Assembly (NCBI GenBank): GCA_945861305.1
Contig: CAMATW010000011.1
Location: forward strand, 1-62,025
DNA: 62,025 bases
Reading direction: 5' to 3'
Origin: Bordetella parapertussis
Lineage (GTDB): Bacteria > Pseudomonadota > Gammaproteobacteria > Burkholderiales > Burkholderiaceae_C
The notes under the pieces are model-generated. The model did not search any database. It was not told the DNA's origin and saw only the letters and a list, made by a program, of their open reading frames with translations. The translations under genes and the position numbers were made by a program. Positions 1 through 9,922 of this stretch are shown one piece after another (the first letter of the stretch is position 1; each line of letters starts with the position of its first letter).

Positions 1-102
1 GCCACCTAAGTCAGCGCCAATGTTTTTGAGTTTTTTGGTGCCAAACACCAAAATGATGATTAAGAGCACGATTAACCAGTGCCAAATTGAAAATGATCCC
101 AT
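1..102 (-). CDS. tatA: Twin-arginine translocase subunit TatA (N-terminal part, runs off the window)
   Basis: Only the first 34 codons are present; the gene continues beyond base 1. The readable N-terminus starts [17 protein letters not shown] and continues into a FGTKKL-type hinge. This is the single membrane helix plus start of the amphipathic helix that define TatA/E proteins, which form the pore-like part of the Tat exporter for folded proteins in the inner membrane. It lies 34 bp downstream of hinT on the same strand, the usual end of the his-hinT-tat arrangement in Comamonadaceae, where tatB and tatC normally follow. TatB is unlikely because of the FG-T-KKL hinge, but cannot be excluded from so short a piece. 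Confidence 0.88.
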   Translation of the reverse strand, partial: MGSFSIWHWLIVLLIIILVFGTKKLKNIGADLGG

Positions 103-136
103 GGGATGCTCCTGAATGAAGTGAGGAATTCTAGTC

Positions 137-496
137 TTAGCCGCGTAACCACGGGCGCGGGCCGCCCATGACATGCCAATGCAGATGGTGAACCTCTTGT
201 CCGCCCTCGGTACCGGTGTTGGTGACCAAGCGAAAACCACCCTCGGGGTAGGGGTTCACGCCCTCTTGCAAGGCAAGCTTGGGGGCGAGCAACAACATGC
301 GCCCCAACAGCGCTTGGTGCTCGGGGCCGACCTGCGCCATGGAAGGGATGTGCAGTTTGGGGATTAGCAAAAAATGCACCGGCGCCCAAGGGTTGATGTC
401 GTGGAAGGCAAAAATCTCTTCGTCTTCATAGACTTTTTTGCTCGGAATCTTGCCGGCAACGATTTTGCAAAAGATGCAATTGGGGTCGGTGTGCAT
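137..496 (-). CDS. hinT: HIT-family nucleoside phosphoramidase/purine nucleotide hydrolase (HinT)
   Basis: A 119-residue protein of the histidine-triad superfamily. The signature H104-L-H106-W-H108 near the C-terminus carries the nucleophilic histidine that takes the AMP moiety from adenosine 5'-phosphoramidates. The N-terminal CIFCKI segment (Cys7, Cys10) is typical of the HinT/PKCI branch. Length matches the family. It sits between hisE (18 bp upstream) and tatA (34 bp downstream), so it is probably cotranscribed with the his operon. The cellular substrate is not deducible from sequence. The family assignment is firm. Confidence 0.95.
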   Translation of the reverse strand: MHTDPNCIFCKIVAGKIPSKKVYEDEEIFAFHDINPWAPVHFLLIPKLHIPSMAQVGPEHQALLGRMLLLAPKLALQEGVNPYPEGGFRLVTNTGTEGGQEVHHLHWHVMGGPRPWLRG

Positions 497-514
497 GCTT
501 CGTTCTCTGAAAAA

Positions 515-883
515 TTATTCGGTACCCGCCTCGCGGGCCTGCGCTTTGCGCAAGGCTTTTTCTTCCAAGCCGCTCAAACCCTCGCGGCGTGACAGCTCTT
601 GCAGCACATCCTCGGGGCTCAGGCCGTAATGGGACAGCACCACCAAGCTGTGGAACCACAGGTCGGCCATCTCGCCCACCAACTTGTGTGGGTCGCCGCC
701 GTGGTCCAAGTCTTTGGCGGCCATCACCACCTCGGTGGCCTCTTCGCCAATTTTCTTCAAAAACGAATCAGGGCCTTTGTGCAGCAAACGCGCCACATAG
801 CTGGTGTCGGGGTTGCCGCCGTTGGCCGCTTTGCGGCTTTCAATCACGGCGGCCAAGCGGGCCAAGGTGTCGTCAGAGCTCAT
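515..883 (-). CDS. hisE: Phosphoribosyl-ATP pyrophosphohydrolase
   Basis: Hydrolyses PR-ATP to PR-AMP and pyrophosphate, the second step of histidine synthesis. The 122-residue protein is all-alpha MazG-like. The metal-binding signature is visible as E47-E48-x-x-E51 followed by E71-x-x-D74, within the [15 protein letters not shown] and EMADLWFHS segments. Its start overlaps the end of hisI by 4 bp, implying translational coupling. HisE and HisI are separate proteins here, whereas enterobacteria fuse them. The Glu/Arg-rich tail beyond residue 105 is extra and variable in the family. Confidence 0.96.
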   Translation of the reverse strand: MSSDDTLARLAAVIESRKAANGGNPDTSYVARLLHKGPDSFLKKIGEEATEVVMAAKDLDHGGDPHKLVGEMADLWFHSLVVLSHYGLSPEDVLQELSRREGLSGLEEKALRKAQAREAGTE

Positions 884-1290
884 GTTTTGGCCTTGTAAAT
901 GGTGGCGGGGTCTTGCAATACCGGCTCAACGCTCAGCCACTGGCCGCCGTCGGGGCTGGTTTGCCAGCGTTGGTAAAAGCAGCTGTGGCGGCCGGTGTGA
1001 CAGGCAATGCTGGGGTCGTGGCCGGTTTGGGTGACGCTCAGCAAAATCACGTCGTTGTCGCAATCCAAGCGGATGTCATGCACCTGCTGCACATGACCAG
1101 ACTCCTCGCCCTTGAACCACAGCTTGCCCCGTGAACGGCTGAAGTACACCGCACGGCCGAGCTCTGCGGTTTTTTGCAACGCCTCGCGGTTCATCCACGC
1201 AAACATCAACACGTCTTTGCTGCCAAGTTCCTGCGCGATGACCGGCACCAGGCCTTGGGCATCCCATTTGATAGTGTCTAACCAATTCAT
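880..1290 (-). CDS. hisI: Phosphoribosyl-AMP cyclohydrolase
   Basis: Opens the adenine ring of PR-AMP, the third step of histidine synthesis. The 136-residue protein carries the Mg-binding D76-C-D78-N-D80 cluster and the zinc-ligand stretch C97-HTGRHS-C104, both diagnostic of HisI. The start at 1290 gives the expected N-terminus ([10 protein letters not shown]). It overlaps hisE by 4 bp and lies 37 bp downstream of hisF in the same operon. Nothing about the sequence is unusual. Confidence 0.97.
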   Translation of the reverse strand: MNWLDTIKWDAQGLVPVIAQELGSKDVLMFAWMNREALQKTAELGRAVYFSRSRGKLWFKGEESGHVQQVHDIRLDCDNDVILLSVTQTGHDPSIACHTGRHSCFYQRWQTSPDGGQWLSVEPVLQDPATIYKAKT

Positions 1291-1327
1291 AGGGGGAGAT
1301 GTTAAGGGCTGAGCAAGTTGTAGGGGA

Positions 1328-2128
1328 TCACAACCTCACAGGTATCCCCCGCTGCCGCATCCTCTGCTTGGCCTGCTGCACGGTGTATTCGCCATAGTGA
1401 AAAATGCTCGCCGCCAGCACCGCATCGGCGGCGCCGGTTTGGATGCCATCGGCCAAGTGGTCGAGGTTGCCCACGCCACCCGAGGCAATCACGGGCACAG
1501 GCACCGCGTCGCTGACTGCGCGGGTCAGCGCCAAATCAAAGCCGCTTTTGGTGCCGTCACGGTCCATGCTGGTGAGCAATATTTCACCCGCGCCGTGGTC
1601 GGCCATTTGCGTGGCCCAAGCCACCGCATCCAGCCCCACGTTTTTGCGGCCACCGTGGCTGTACACATCCCAGCCCGGACCCATGGGCATGCCATGTGAA
1701 TCCAATCGCTGTTCTTCAAGCGCTGAGCGGCGCTTGGCGTCGATGGCCACCACGATGCACTGCGCGCCGTATTTGGCCGAGGCGTCGCGGATCACCTGCG
1801 GGTTGGCTATGGCAGCGGAATTGAAGCTGGTTTTGTCGGCACCTGCATTGAGCAGACGGCGCACATCGTCCACGGTGCGCACACCGCCGCCCACGGTCAG
1901 CGGAATGAACACCTGCGAAGCCACAGCTTCGATGATGTGCAAAATCACGTCTCGTCCATCGCTGGTTGCGGTGATGTCTAGGAAGGTGAGTTCATCCGCG
2001 CCTTGCTCGTTGTAACGGGCAGCAATTTCCACCGGGTCACCGGCGTCGCGCAGTTCCACAAAGTTGATGCCCTTGACGACCCGTCCGGCCGTCACGTCCA
2101 GACAGGGAATGATGCGTTTGGCCAGCAT
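1328..2128 (-). CDS. hisF: Imidazole glycerol phosphate synthase, cyclase subunit
   Basis: Together with HisH it converts PRFAR and ammonia to imidazole glycerol phosphate and AICAR. The 266-residue (beta/alpha)8 barrel has the two catalytic aspartates at the classical places, D11 (in [15 protein letters not shown]) and D130 (in VVAIDAKRR). The C-terminal phosphate loop ([11 protein letters not shown]) is present. It starts 1 bp after the hisA stop codon, and 37 bp separate it from hisI. Confidence 0.98.
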   Translation of the reverse strand: MLAKRIIPCLDVTAGRVVKGINFVELRDAGDPVEIAARYNEQGADELTFLDITATSDGRDVILHIIEAVASQVFIPLTVGGGVRTVDDVRRLLNAGADKTSFNSAAIANPQVIRDASAKYGAQCIVVAIDAKRRSALEEQRLDSHGMPMGPGWDVYSHGGRKNVGLDAVAWATQMADHGAGEILLTSMDRDGTKSGFDLALTRAVSDAVPVPVIASGGVGNLDHLADGIQTGAADAVLAASIFHYGEYTVQQAKQRMRQRGIPVRL

Positions 2129-2129
2129 C

Positions 2130-2870
2130 TCAGCCGTTCAGCTCGTCGGCGCGGGCTTGGGCTTTTTCGAAGTCGAGGTCGCCGCTGTAAATGGCGCGGC
2201 CGCAAATCACCCCTTCAATGCCCTCGTCCTCCACCGCGCACAGACCTTCGATGTCTTTCATATTAGACAAGCCGCCCGACGCAATGACGGGGATGGAGAG
2301 GGCTTGCGCCAGCTTGACGGTGGCGTCGATGTTGATGCCGCTCAGCATGCCGTCGCGGCCAATGTCGGTGTAGATGATGGACTCCACGCCATAGTCCTCG
2401 AACTTCTTCGCCAAGTCCACCACCTCGTGGCCGGTGAGTTTGCTCCAACCGTCAGTGGCCACTTTGCCGTCTTTGGCGTCCAGCCCCACGATGATGTGGC
2501 CGCCAAACGCGCTGCAAGCGTCTTTCAAAAACCCGGGGTTCTTGACAGCTGCGGTGCCGATGATGATGTAGCGGATGCCGCCGTCGATGTATTTTTCAAT
2601 GGTGTCCAGGTCGCGGATGCCGCCACCGAGCTGCACCGGTATGTCGTCGCCCACCGCCTTCAAGATGCTGCGGATGGCGCTGAAGTTTTGCGGCTTGCCC
2701 GCGAACGCGCCGTTCAGGTCCACCAAGTGCAAACGCCGCGCCCCTTTGTTCACCCACTGCAAAGCCATGTCGGCGGGGTCTTCGCTGAAGACGGTGGATT
2801 GGTCCATATCGCCTTGGATCAGGCGAACGCAGTGGCCGTCTTTGAGGTCAATGGCGGGGATGAGGAGCAT
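2130..2870 (-). CDS. hisA: ProFAR isomerase (phosphoribosylformimino-AICAR phosphate isomerase)
   Basis: Catalyses the Amadori rearrangement of ProFAR to PRFAR. It is a 246-residue barrel paralogous to HisF, with catalytic D8 ([11 protein letters not shown]) and D131 ([12 protein letters not shown]). The second phosphate-binding loop ([12 protein letters not shown]) is intact. It lies 36 bp downstream of hisH and 1 bp upstream of hisF, in the usual H-A-F order. Confidence 0.98.
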   Translation of the reverse strand: MLLIPAIDLKDGHCVRLIQGDMDQSTVFSEDPADMALQWVNKGARRLHLVDLNGAFAGKPQNFSAIRSILKAVGDDIPVQLGGGIRDLDTIEKYIDGGIRYIIIGTAAVKNPGFLKDACSAFGGHIIVGLDAKDGKVATDGWSKLTGHEVVDLAKKFEDYGVESIIYTDIGRDGMLSGINIDATVKLAQALSIPVIASGGLSNMKDIEGLCAVEDEGIEGVICGRAIYSGDLDFEKAQARADELNG

Positions 2871-2906
2871 GGTTAAAAAATGGCGTACAGCCCAGTGAAA
2901 GGCATA

Positions 2907-3560
2907 TCAGGGAGACCAAGACAAGAAATTTCGGTAAAGGGTAAGGCCAAGGGCGGCACTTTTTTCCGGATGAAATTGGGTAGCAAAAATATTACCTCGG
3001 GCAAGCACCGAGGTAAAGCTTTGGCCGTAATCGGTTACCCCTGCAGTGTGGCGCGTATCTAACGGGCGGGCGTAAAAACTGTGCACAAAGTAGAAATAGC
3101 TGTTGTCAGGGATGCCTTGCCACAGAGGATGGGCCTGGGTTTGGGTCACTTGGTTCCAGCCCATTTGGGGGACTTTGTAGCGGCTGCCGTCGGCTTGGTG
3201 TTGGCCTGCCAAGTCAAACTTGACCACCTCGCCAGGGATGAGCCCCAGGCTGGCTGTGCCATCCTCCCCGCCTTCGGCGCTGTGGTCGAGCAACATTTGC
3301 ATACCCACACACACACCGAACAGGGGCTTGTTGGCGGCGGCGTCCAGCACCGCGGGCAAGAGACCGCTGTCGTGCAGCTCACGCATGCAGTCACGCATGG
3401 CGCCTTGGCCGGGCAGCACCACCCGCTCGGCGGCGTCCACCTCTTGGGGGTCGGCGGTGATGACCACCTTGATGTCAGTGCCATGGGCCGCGGCCATGAC
3501 AGCTTGCGCCACCGAGCGCAAATTGCCCATGCCGTAATCGATAACCGCAACGGTTGACAT
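2907..3560 (-). CDS. hisH: Imidazole glycerol phosphate synthase, glutamine amidotransferase subunit
   Basis: A class I glutamine amidotransferase that supplies ammonia to HisF. The 217-residue protein starts [14 protein letters not shown] and has the complete catalytic triad: nucleophile C84 ([10 protein letters not shown]), and H197 and E199 in TQFHPEKS near the C-terminus. The start follows the hisB stop by 6 bp. It is part of the hisB-H-A-F-I-E run. Confidence 0.98.
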   Translation of the reverse strand: MSTVAVIDYGMGNLRSVAQAVMAAAHGTDIKVVITADPQEVDAAERVVLPGQGAMRDCMRELHDSGLLPAVLDAAANKPLFGVCVGMQMLLDHSAEGGEDGTASLGLIPGEVVKFDLAGQHQADGSRYKVPQMGWNQVTQTQAHPLWQGIPDNSYFYFVHSFYARPLDTRHTAGVTDYGQSFTSVLARGNIFATQFHPEKSAALGLTLYRNFLSWSP

Positions 3561-3566
3561 AAAAAC

Positions 3567-4160
3567 CTACAGTGACCCTTTGGTGGAAGGAATCACGCCC
3601 TCGGAGCGGGGATCGATTTCCAAAGCAAAGCGCAGGGCTCGGGCAAAGGCTTTGAACACCGTCTCGGCTTGGTGGTGGGCGTTTTCACCGCGCAGGTTGT
3701 CGATGTGCAGGGTGACAAAAGCGTGGTTGACAAAGCCTTGGAAAAACTCAAACGCCAGTTGTGAGTCGAAGTTGCCAATGCTGCCGCTCTTGAACGGCAC
3801 ATGCATTTCAAGGCCTGGGCGACCAGAGAAGTCCACCACCACGCGGCTTAAGGCTTCGTCCAAGGGAACATAAGCGTGGCCGTACCGGCGAATGCCTTTT
3901 TTGTCGCCCACCGCTTTAGCAAACGCTTGGCCCAGCGTGATGCCCACGTCTTCCACCGTGTGGTGGCCGTCGATGTGTAAATCGCCTTTGGCATGGATGT
4001 ACAAGTCGATCAAGCCGTGGCGGGCGATTTGATCCAGCATATGGTCGAAGAACCCAATGCCGGTGGACAAGTCGGCTTGACCTGTTCCGTCCAAGTTGAT
4101 GCGCACCTGGATTTGGGTTTCCTTGGTGTCACGGCTGACTTCTGCAATGCGTGGTGTCAT
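3567..4160 (-). CDS. hisB: Imidazoleglycerol-phosphate dehydratase
   Basis: Dehydrates imidazole glycerol phosphate to imidazole acetol phosphate, using Mn. I chose the ATG at 4160 (197 residues, N-terminus [12 protein letters not shown]) because it lies 8 bp after the hisC stop and fits the monofunctional family length. An in-frame start at 4199 would overlap hisC and add 13 atypical residues. Metal-binding motifs are H66-H67-x-x-E70-D71 ([10 protein letters not shown]) and the second HHxxE motif in NAHHQAE. There is no fused histidinol-phosphate phosphatase domain, unlike in enterobacteria. Confidence 0.96.
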   Translation of the reverse strand: MTPRIAEVSRDTKETQIQVRINLDGTGQADLSTGIGFFDHMLDQIARHGLIDLYIHAKGDLHIDGHHTVEDVGITLGQAFAKAVGDKKGIRRYGHAYVPLDEALSRVVVDFSGRPGLEMHVPFKSGSIGNFDSQLAFEFFQGFVNHAFVTLHIDNLRGENAHHQAETVFKAFARALRFALEIDPRSEGVIPSTKGSL

Positions 4161-4168
4161 GGTGGCTT

Positions 4169-5287
4169 TCAAATGGAGGCAGGCGCCATGGGCGTCCATA
4201 GTTCAGTCAAGGCGGCGAGGAACACAGCGTTCTCTTGGGGCGTGCCCACCGAAGGGCGTAAACAACGGCGCAGCAAGGGATGCATTTTAGAAACGTTCTT
4301 GACCAAAATACCGCGCTCGCGCAAAGCTTCAAACAAGCGGGTGGCGACATCCTCGGCTCCCTCAAAGCGTACCAGCAGCATATTGGCTTGGCTGGGAAAC
4401 ACCTTCACACCTTTCAGTAAACCTAATGCGGCGCTCATGCGTTCGCGCTCTGATCGAATGGCTTGCGCCTGCGCTTGGAAAACTTGCTGGTGCTCCAGCG
4501 CAAACAAGGCGCACTCGGCATTGAGCACGCTGATGTTGTAGGGCGGGCGAATTTTGTCGATATGGGCAATCACCTCGGCGCGGCCCACCATATAGCCAAT
4601 GCGAACACCCGCCAAACCAAACTTCGACAAGGTACGCATCAGCAGCACTTGGGCGTTGGCGGCGGGGTCGCGGCGAATCTCGTCCCACCAAGTAAGGGAT
4701 GAAAAAGGCTGATACGCCTCGTCCAGCACTACCCAACCGCCATAAGCGCTGACTTGGGTGATGAGGCGGCGAATCACTGCGGCATCCCACAAATTGGCAG
4801 AAGGGTTGTTGGGGTAGGCCAAATACACAATCGCGGGTTGGTGCTTGGCAATGGCAGCAGACATGGCGGCTTCGTCCAACTCGAAGTCAGCCGTCAGGCT
4901 CACCGGTGCATAAGTTAAGCCCTGTAAATGGGTGCTGAGGGCATACATGACAAAACCAGGCTCGGGTGCCAAAGCCACGGCGCCAGGTGCTTGGCAAGCC
5001 AGTGAGAGCAAAGAGATCAGTTCATCGGACCCGTTACCCAGCATCAGCGCATAGCCTTCGGGCATGTCCACATAAGCTTGCAGGGCGGTTTTCAGGTCGT
5101 CGGTGCGTTGACCGGGGTAACGGTTCAGAGCCACAGCGCCCAACCTGCGGCCTAACTCAGACTGCAAGTCTGGTGAGAGGGTGTAGGGGTTTTCCATCGC
5201 ATCGAGCTTGACCATGCCTGCAGCCGGCTGGACCACGTATGCGCTCATGGCCTGGATATCAGAACGGATGAAATTCAATGGGCTCAT
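4169..5287 (-). CDS. hisC: Histidinol-phosphate aminotransferase
   Basis: A fold-type I PLP aminotransferase converting imidazole acetol phosphate to histidinol phosphate. The protein has 372 residues. PLP-lysine K222 lies in [19 protein letters not shown], and the Asn and Tyr of YLAYPNNPS and LDEAYQPF are also in place. The ATG at 5287 ([11 protein letters not shown]) is preferred over an in-frame TTG at 5299. It is the first gene of the his operon here. A TATAAT hexamer lies only 13-18 bp upstream, so the transcript leader would be very short. hisG and hisD are not in the window. Confidence 0.96.
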   Translation of the reverse strand: MSPLNFIRSDIQAMSAYVVQPAAGMVKLDAMENPYTLSPDLQSELGRRLGAVALNRYPGQRTDDLKTALQAYVDMPEGYALMLGNGSDELISLLSLACQAPGAVALAPEPGFVMYALSTHLQGLTYAPVSLTADFELDEAAMSAAIAKHQPAIVYLAYPNNPSANLWDAAVIRRLITQVSAYGGWVVLDEAYQPFSSLTWWDEIRRDPAANAQVLLMRTLSKFGLAGVRIGYMVGRAEVIAHIDKIRPPYNISVLNAECALFALEHQQVFQAQAQAIRSERERMSAALGLLKGVKVFPSQANMLLVRFEGAEDVATRLFEALRERGILVKNVSKMHPLLRRCLRPSVGTPQENAVFLAALTELWTPMAPASI

Positions 5288-5299
5288 GAGGTCAAACAA

Positions 5300-5305
5300 A
5301 TTATA
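5300..5305 (-). promoter_or_regulatory. Putative -10 box of the hisC operon
   Basis: The minus strand reads a perfect TATAAT here, 12 bp upstream of the hisC ATG. No good -35 hexamer is found at 16-18 bp, where the sequence is AAATGC/AATGCT. If used, transcription would start at about 5293 and give a leader of about 6 nt, too short for a Shine-Dalgarno site. That would also leave no room for a his leader-peptide attenuator. Confidence 0.4.
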
Positions 5306-5349
5306 GTCACCCAGTGTCTGTAAGCATTTAACCCTTCCAAGGAACCATT

Positions 5350-5970
5350 ATGAAGACCCCTTCTTTGTTGTCCCGCGCAGCCGTTTGGGTAGGCGTTTTT
5401 GCTATTCCTTTGCTGAGTGCTTGCGGCAATATGAGCGGTATGTTGGAGTGGTCTTCTGCAGATGCTGGTTACACCACGCTGTTTGATGGCGGCGACTTGA
5501 ACCAATGGAAGCCAGTCGGTAACGCCAACTGGCGGCTACAAGACAATTTGCTGCAAGCGGAGCTGGGGAGCGGTTTTTTGGTAACTCGCCAAAGTTACCA
5601 AGACTTTCAACTCAAGGTTGACTTTTGGGTTGACCCATCAGCCAACAGCGGCATCTTCATTCGCTGCACCGACTTGCAAAACATCAATGCCACCAACGCC
5701 TACGAGGTCAATATTTACGATCAACGGCCAGACCCCAGCTACGGCACGGGTGCCATTGTTGATGTGGCCAAGGTCTCACCCATGCCCAAAGCTGGCGGTC
5801 AATGGAACAGCTATGACATCACTTTCAAAGGTGACCGTATGGTGGTTTACCTCAATGGTGAGAAAACCGTGGACACCCGCAACAGCCGCTTAGACGCAGC
5901 GGGGCCGATTGCCTTGCAATACGACAAAGGGATGGTGAGGTTTCGAAGCATCAAGATCAAGCCTTTGTGA
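5350..5970 (+). CDS. DUF1080-family lipoprotein (3-keto-disaccharide hydrolase-like fold)
   Basis: The 206-residue protein begins with a positively charged and hydrophobic signal followed by the lipobox LLSA-C25, so it should be a lipidated envelope protein. Residues 40-206 form a single DUF1080 (concanavalin-like beta-jellyroll) domain with the typical YTTLFDGGDLNQWKPVG opening, NSGIFIRC and the closing segment VRFRSIKIKPL. The family includes glycan- and keto-sugar-acting hydrolases, but substrate and activity cannot be inferred. An AAGGAA ribosome site precedes the ATG. The stop overlaps the GTG of the following nuclease gene (GTGA), an odd pairing of a lipoprotein with a cytosolic nuclease. 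Confidence 0.87.
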   Translation: MKTPSLLSRAAVWVGVFAIPLLSACGNMSGMLEWSSADAGYTTLFDGGDLNQWKPVGNANWRLQDNLLQAELGSGFLVTRQSYQDFQLKVDFWVDPSANSGIFIRCTDLQNINATNAYEVNIYDQRPDPSYGTGAIVDVAKVSPMPKAGGQWNSYDITFKGDRMVVYLNGEKTVDTRNSRLDAAGPIALQYDKGMVRFRSIKIKPL

Positions 5971-6791
5971 GCAACACCAAGCAAGCCTTGTTTGCAGACC
6001 TTCCCAGTGCAGCAGGGGTCTATGTCTTTTGGGGTGACAGCAGCCTGCCTTTGTACATTGGCAAAAGTGTGGATATCCGCAGCAGGGTGATGTCCCACTT
6101 TCGTCAGCCTGATGAGGCGCGTATGTTGGCGCAAACGCGGCGCATCGAGTGTTTGCCCACCGCCGGTGAAATGGGCGCTTTGCTTTTAGAGTCGCGCCTG
6201 ATCAAAACTCGCCAACCCTTGTTCAATCAGCGACTGAGGCGTACCAAGCACCTGCACTCATGGCGACTCAGCGAAATTGGTGAAGGGCTTGGTAATGAAC
6301 TCGTCAGCAGCGCTGAGGTGGTGCATGGCCAAACCCAAGGCCTGTTTGGCCTGTTTTCTTCGCGCCATGCTGCCCAAGAAAAATTGCGAGCCTTGGCTAT
6401 GGCGCACAAATTGTGTTTGGCCACACTGGGTTTGGAAAAAACTACCACACGGGGTTGCTTCGGTTTACAGCTTCGCCAATGCGATGGCGTGTGCGTGGGT
6501 AAAGAGGCACGCGCCGGCCATGACGATCGGTTGCGTACCGCCTTGCATCAACTGCAAGTGCATGTGTGGCCTTACGCAACGGCTATCGATGTGGTGGAAC
6601 AGTCTGGCGACTGGGTGCAAAAACACCGCGTCTTGAATTGGTCCTATTTGGGGACTTGGTGCTCCAAGGGCACGACGATGGAGTCGCCGCAAGGCGAAGA
6701 CACCGCAAGCTTCGATGCCGACACCTATGCAATTTTGGTCAAACCGCTTTTAAAGGGCGAGGTCCTGATACAGCAAGTGTTAAGTCACTGA
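5967..6791 (+). CDS. cho: GIY-YIG endonuclease, Cho/UvrC N-terminal type
   Basis: The 274-residue protein begins at GTG 5967. Residues 15-90 form a GIY-YIG nuclease domain: G17-V-Y-V, L-Y30-I-G-K, arginines in DIRSR, E75 in LLLESRLIK and N87 in FNQRL. A Cys cluster follows in the C-terminal half (CFGLQLRQCDGVCVGKE), as in Cho and the UvrC-like nuclease modules. The UvrC UVR, RNase H-like and HhH domains are absent, which fits Cho, the alternative 3' incision nuclease of nucleotide excision repair. No LexA-type box is visible upstream. The 3' end overlaps the convergent dioxygenase gene by 53 bp. Confidence 0.82.
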   Translation: MSNTKQALFADLPSAAGVYVFWGDSSLPLYIGKSVDIRSRVMSHFRQPDEARMLAQTRRIECLPTAGEMGALLLESRLIKTRQPLFNQRLRRTKHLHSWRLSEIGEGLGNELVSSAEVVHGQTQGLFGLFSSRHAAQEKLRALAMAHKLCLATLGLEKTTTRGCFGLQLRQCDGVCVGKEARAGHDDRLRTALHQLQVHVWPYATAIDVVEQSGDWVQKHRVLNWSYLGTWCSKGTTMESPQGEDTASFDADTYAILVKPLLKGEVLIQQVLSH

Positions 6792-7605
6792 AAGCAAATG
6801 CCGACAGCGTGGTTTCCATCACACGGTCGGAAAACACTTTGCGGCCCACAGAATTTCCTGCGGCGCCCGCCACGGTCATCAGTGGCAACAAATGCTCTTC
6901 CGAACGCGGCGGATGGCAGTCACGGGCTCGCGGGGCTTGTGTCCACTCCGCCAGCAACTGATCGCGCTCTTGGGGCTCAGCCTGCACCGCTTGGGTGAGC
7001 CAATCGTCAAACTCGTCAGAGATGGGTGCGAACTGCGGGTTGCCATAGGCCCGCATATTGTGAAAGCTCATGCCGCTGCCGATGATGAGAACGTCCTCGT
7101 CACGCAGTGCTTGCAAGGCGCGGCCTGTGTGGATGTGATGGACTGGGTCCAGCGAGGTGTGCAATGACAGTTGCACCACCGGAATGTTGGCCTCGGGAAA
7201 CATGAGTTTCATTGGAATGAACACCCCATGGTCAAAACCACGCTGGGCGTCTTGTTGCGCGGCAATGCCTTGGGCTTGCAATAAATCCACAATTCGCGCT
7301 GCCAAGGTAGGCACACCAGGTGCGGGGTATTTCAGTGCGTAGGTGTGCGGTGGAAAACCGTGATAGTCGTAAATCAATTCAGGATGTGCGCCGCTGGTGA
7401 CCGCAATGTAGGGTTCGAGCCAATGCGCAGACACCAACACAATCGCCTTGGGTTGACGCGGCAACGTGCTGGCCGCGTTTTTCAAGTAATGCGCCATGCG
7501 GTCCCATGCGTCGATGGGGTTCCAGTCCATGAAAAAACACGGCCCGCCCCCGTGCGGAATGAACCAAGTAGGCATGCGGGTGGAGCTTGTGTTCAAGGTG
7601 TTCAT
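6739..7605 (-). CDS. Class III extradiol ring-cleavage dioxygenase, DODA/YgiD type
   Basis: With the ATG at 7605 the protein has 288 residues and starts just before the conserved MPTWFIPHGGGP. An upstream in-frame start at 7692 would overlap the divergent gene. Putative metal ligands of the LigB/DODA family are H18 (FIPHGGG), H61 (LVSAHWLEP) and H182 (SGMSFHNMR). H126 in GFDHGVFIP is the usual acid/base. Such proteins cleave catechol-type rings (DOPA dioxygenase); several bacterial members are zinc proteins of uncertain physiological substrate. There are no aromatic-pathway genes next to it. The 3' end overlaps the convergent nuclease gene. Confidence 0.88.
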   Translation of the reverse strand: MNTLNTSSTRMPTWFIPHGGGPCFFMDWNPIDAWDRMAHYLKNAASTLPRQPKAIVLVSAHWLEPYIAVTSGAHPELIYDYHGFPPHTYALKYPAPGVPTLAARIVDLLQAQGIAAQQDAQRGFDHGVFIPMKLMFPEANIPVVQLSLHTSLDPVHHIHTGRALQALRDEDVLIIGSGMSFHNMRAYGNPQFAPISDEFDDWLTQAVQAEPQERDQLLAEWTQAPRARDCHPPRSEEHLLPLMTVAGAAGNSVGRKVFSDRVMETTLSAFAFSDLTLAVSGPRPLKAV

Positions 7606-7639
7606 ACAGGCATTAGAACCAGCAGTACTTACGCCAAAG

Positions 7640-7668
7640 TTTCCAAGGGGGACAAGCATGGCGATAAT
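7640..7668 (+). promoter_or_regulatory. Putative sigma-70 promoter of the YkvA-family gene
   Basis: TTTCCA (7640-7645, 4 of 6 consensus) and GATAAT (7663-7668, 5 of 6) are separated by exactly 17 bp. The expected transcription start falls at about 7675, on the ATG at 7674, so the mRNA would be leaderless. No Shine-Dalgarno-like sequence precedes the ATG (AATTCCCC), which agrees with this. Confidence 0.4.
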
Positions 7669-8044
7669 TCCCCATGGTCTCTTTGCTGACAAACCGAATC
7701 AAAGCGTGGGCGCAAAGCTTAAAGCGCGATGTGATGACGCTGTGGTTTGTGCTCAAGCATCCACATTCCCCTTGGTATGCCCGTGCTTTGGCCGCCCTAC
7801 TGACTGCTTATGCGCTCAGCCCGATTGACCTCATCCCCGACTTCATACCTGTCTTGGGTTACTTGGATGATTTAATCATTGTTCCCTTGGGTATTTGGCT
7901 GCTGCTGAAAATCATCCCCGAGCAGGTGCTGATGGAATGCAGAAACCAAGCCGATGAATGGTTTCGTCAAGACAAGCAAAAACCACGCAGTTGGGTTGGT
8001 TTGGTCATCATCCTGAGTTTGTGGGGTTTGGCTGCTTGGCTGAT

Positions 8045-9910
<1,866 letters not shown>

Positions 9911-9922
9911 GGTTGCAGTCCT

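Noticed and set aside
2064..2876. A 270-codon open frame on the plus strand
   Set aside because: It is antisense to hisA and hisF, which are both certain.
4161..4199. Longer hisB start at 4199
   Set aside because: It overlaps hisC and adds residues not seen in the family; ATG 4160 fits.
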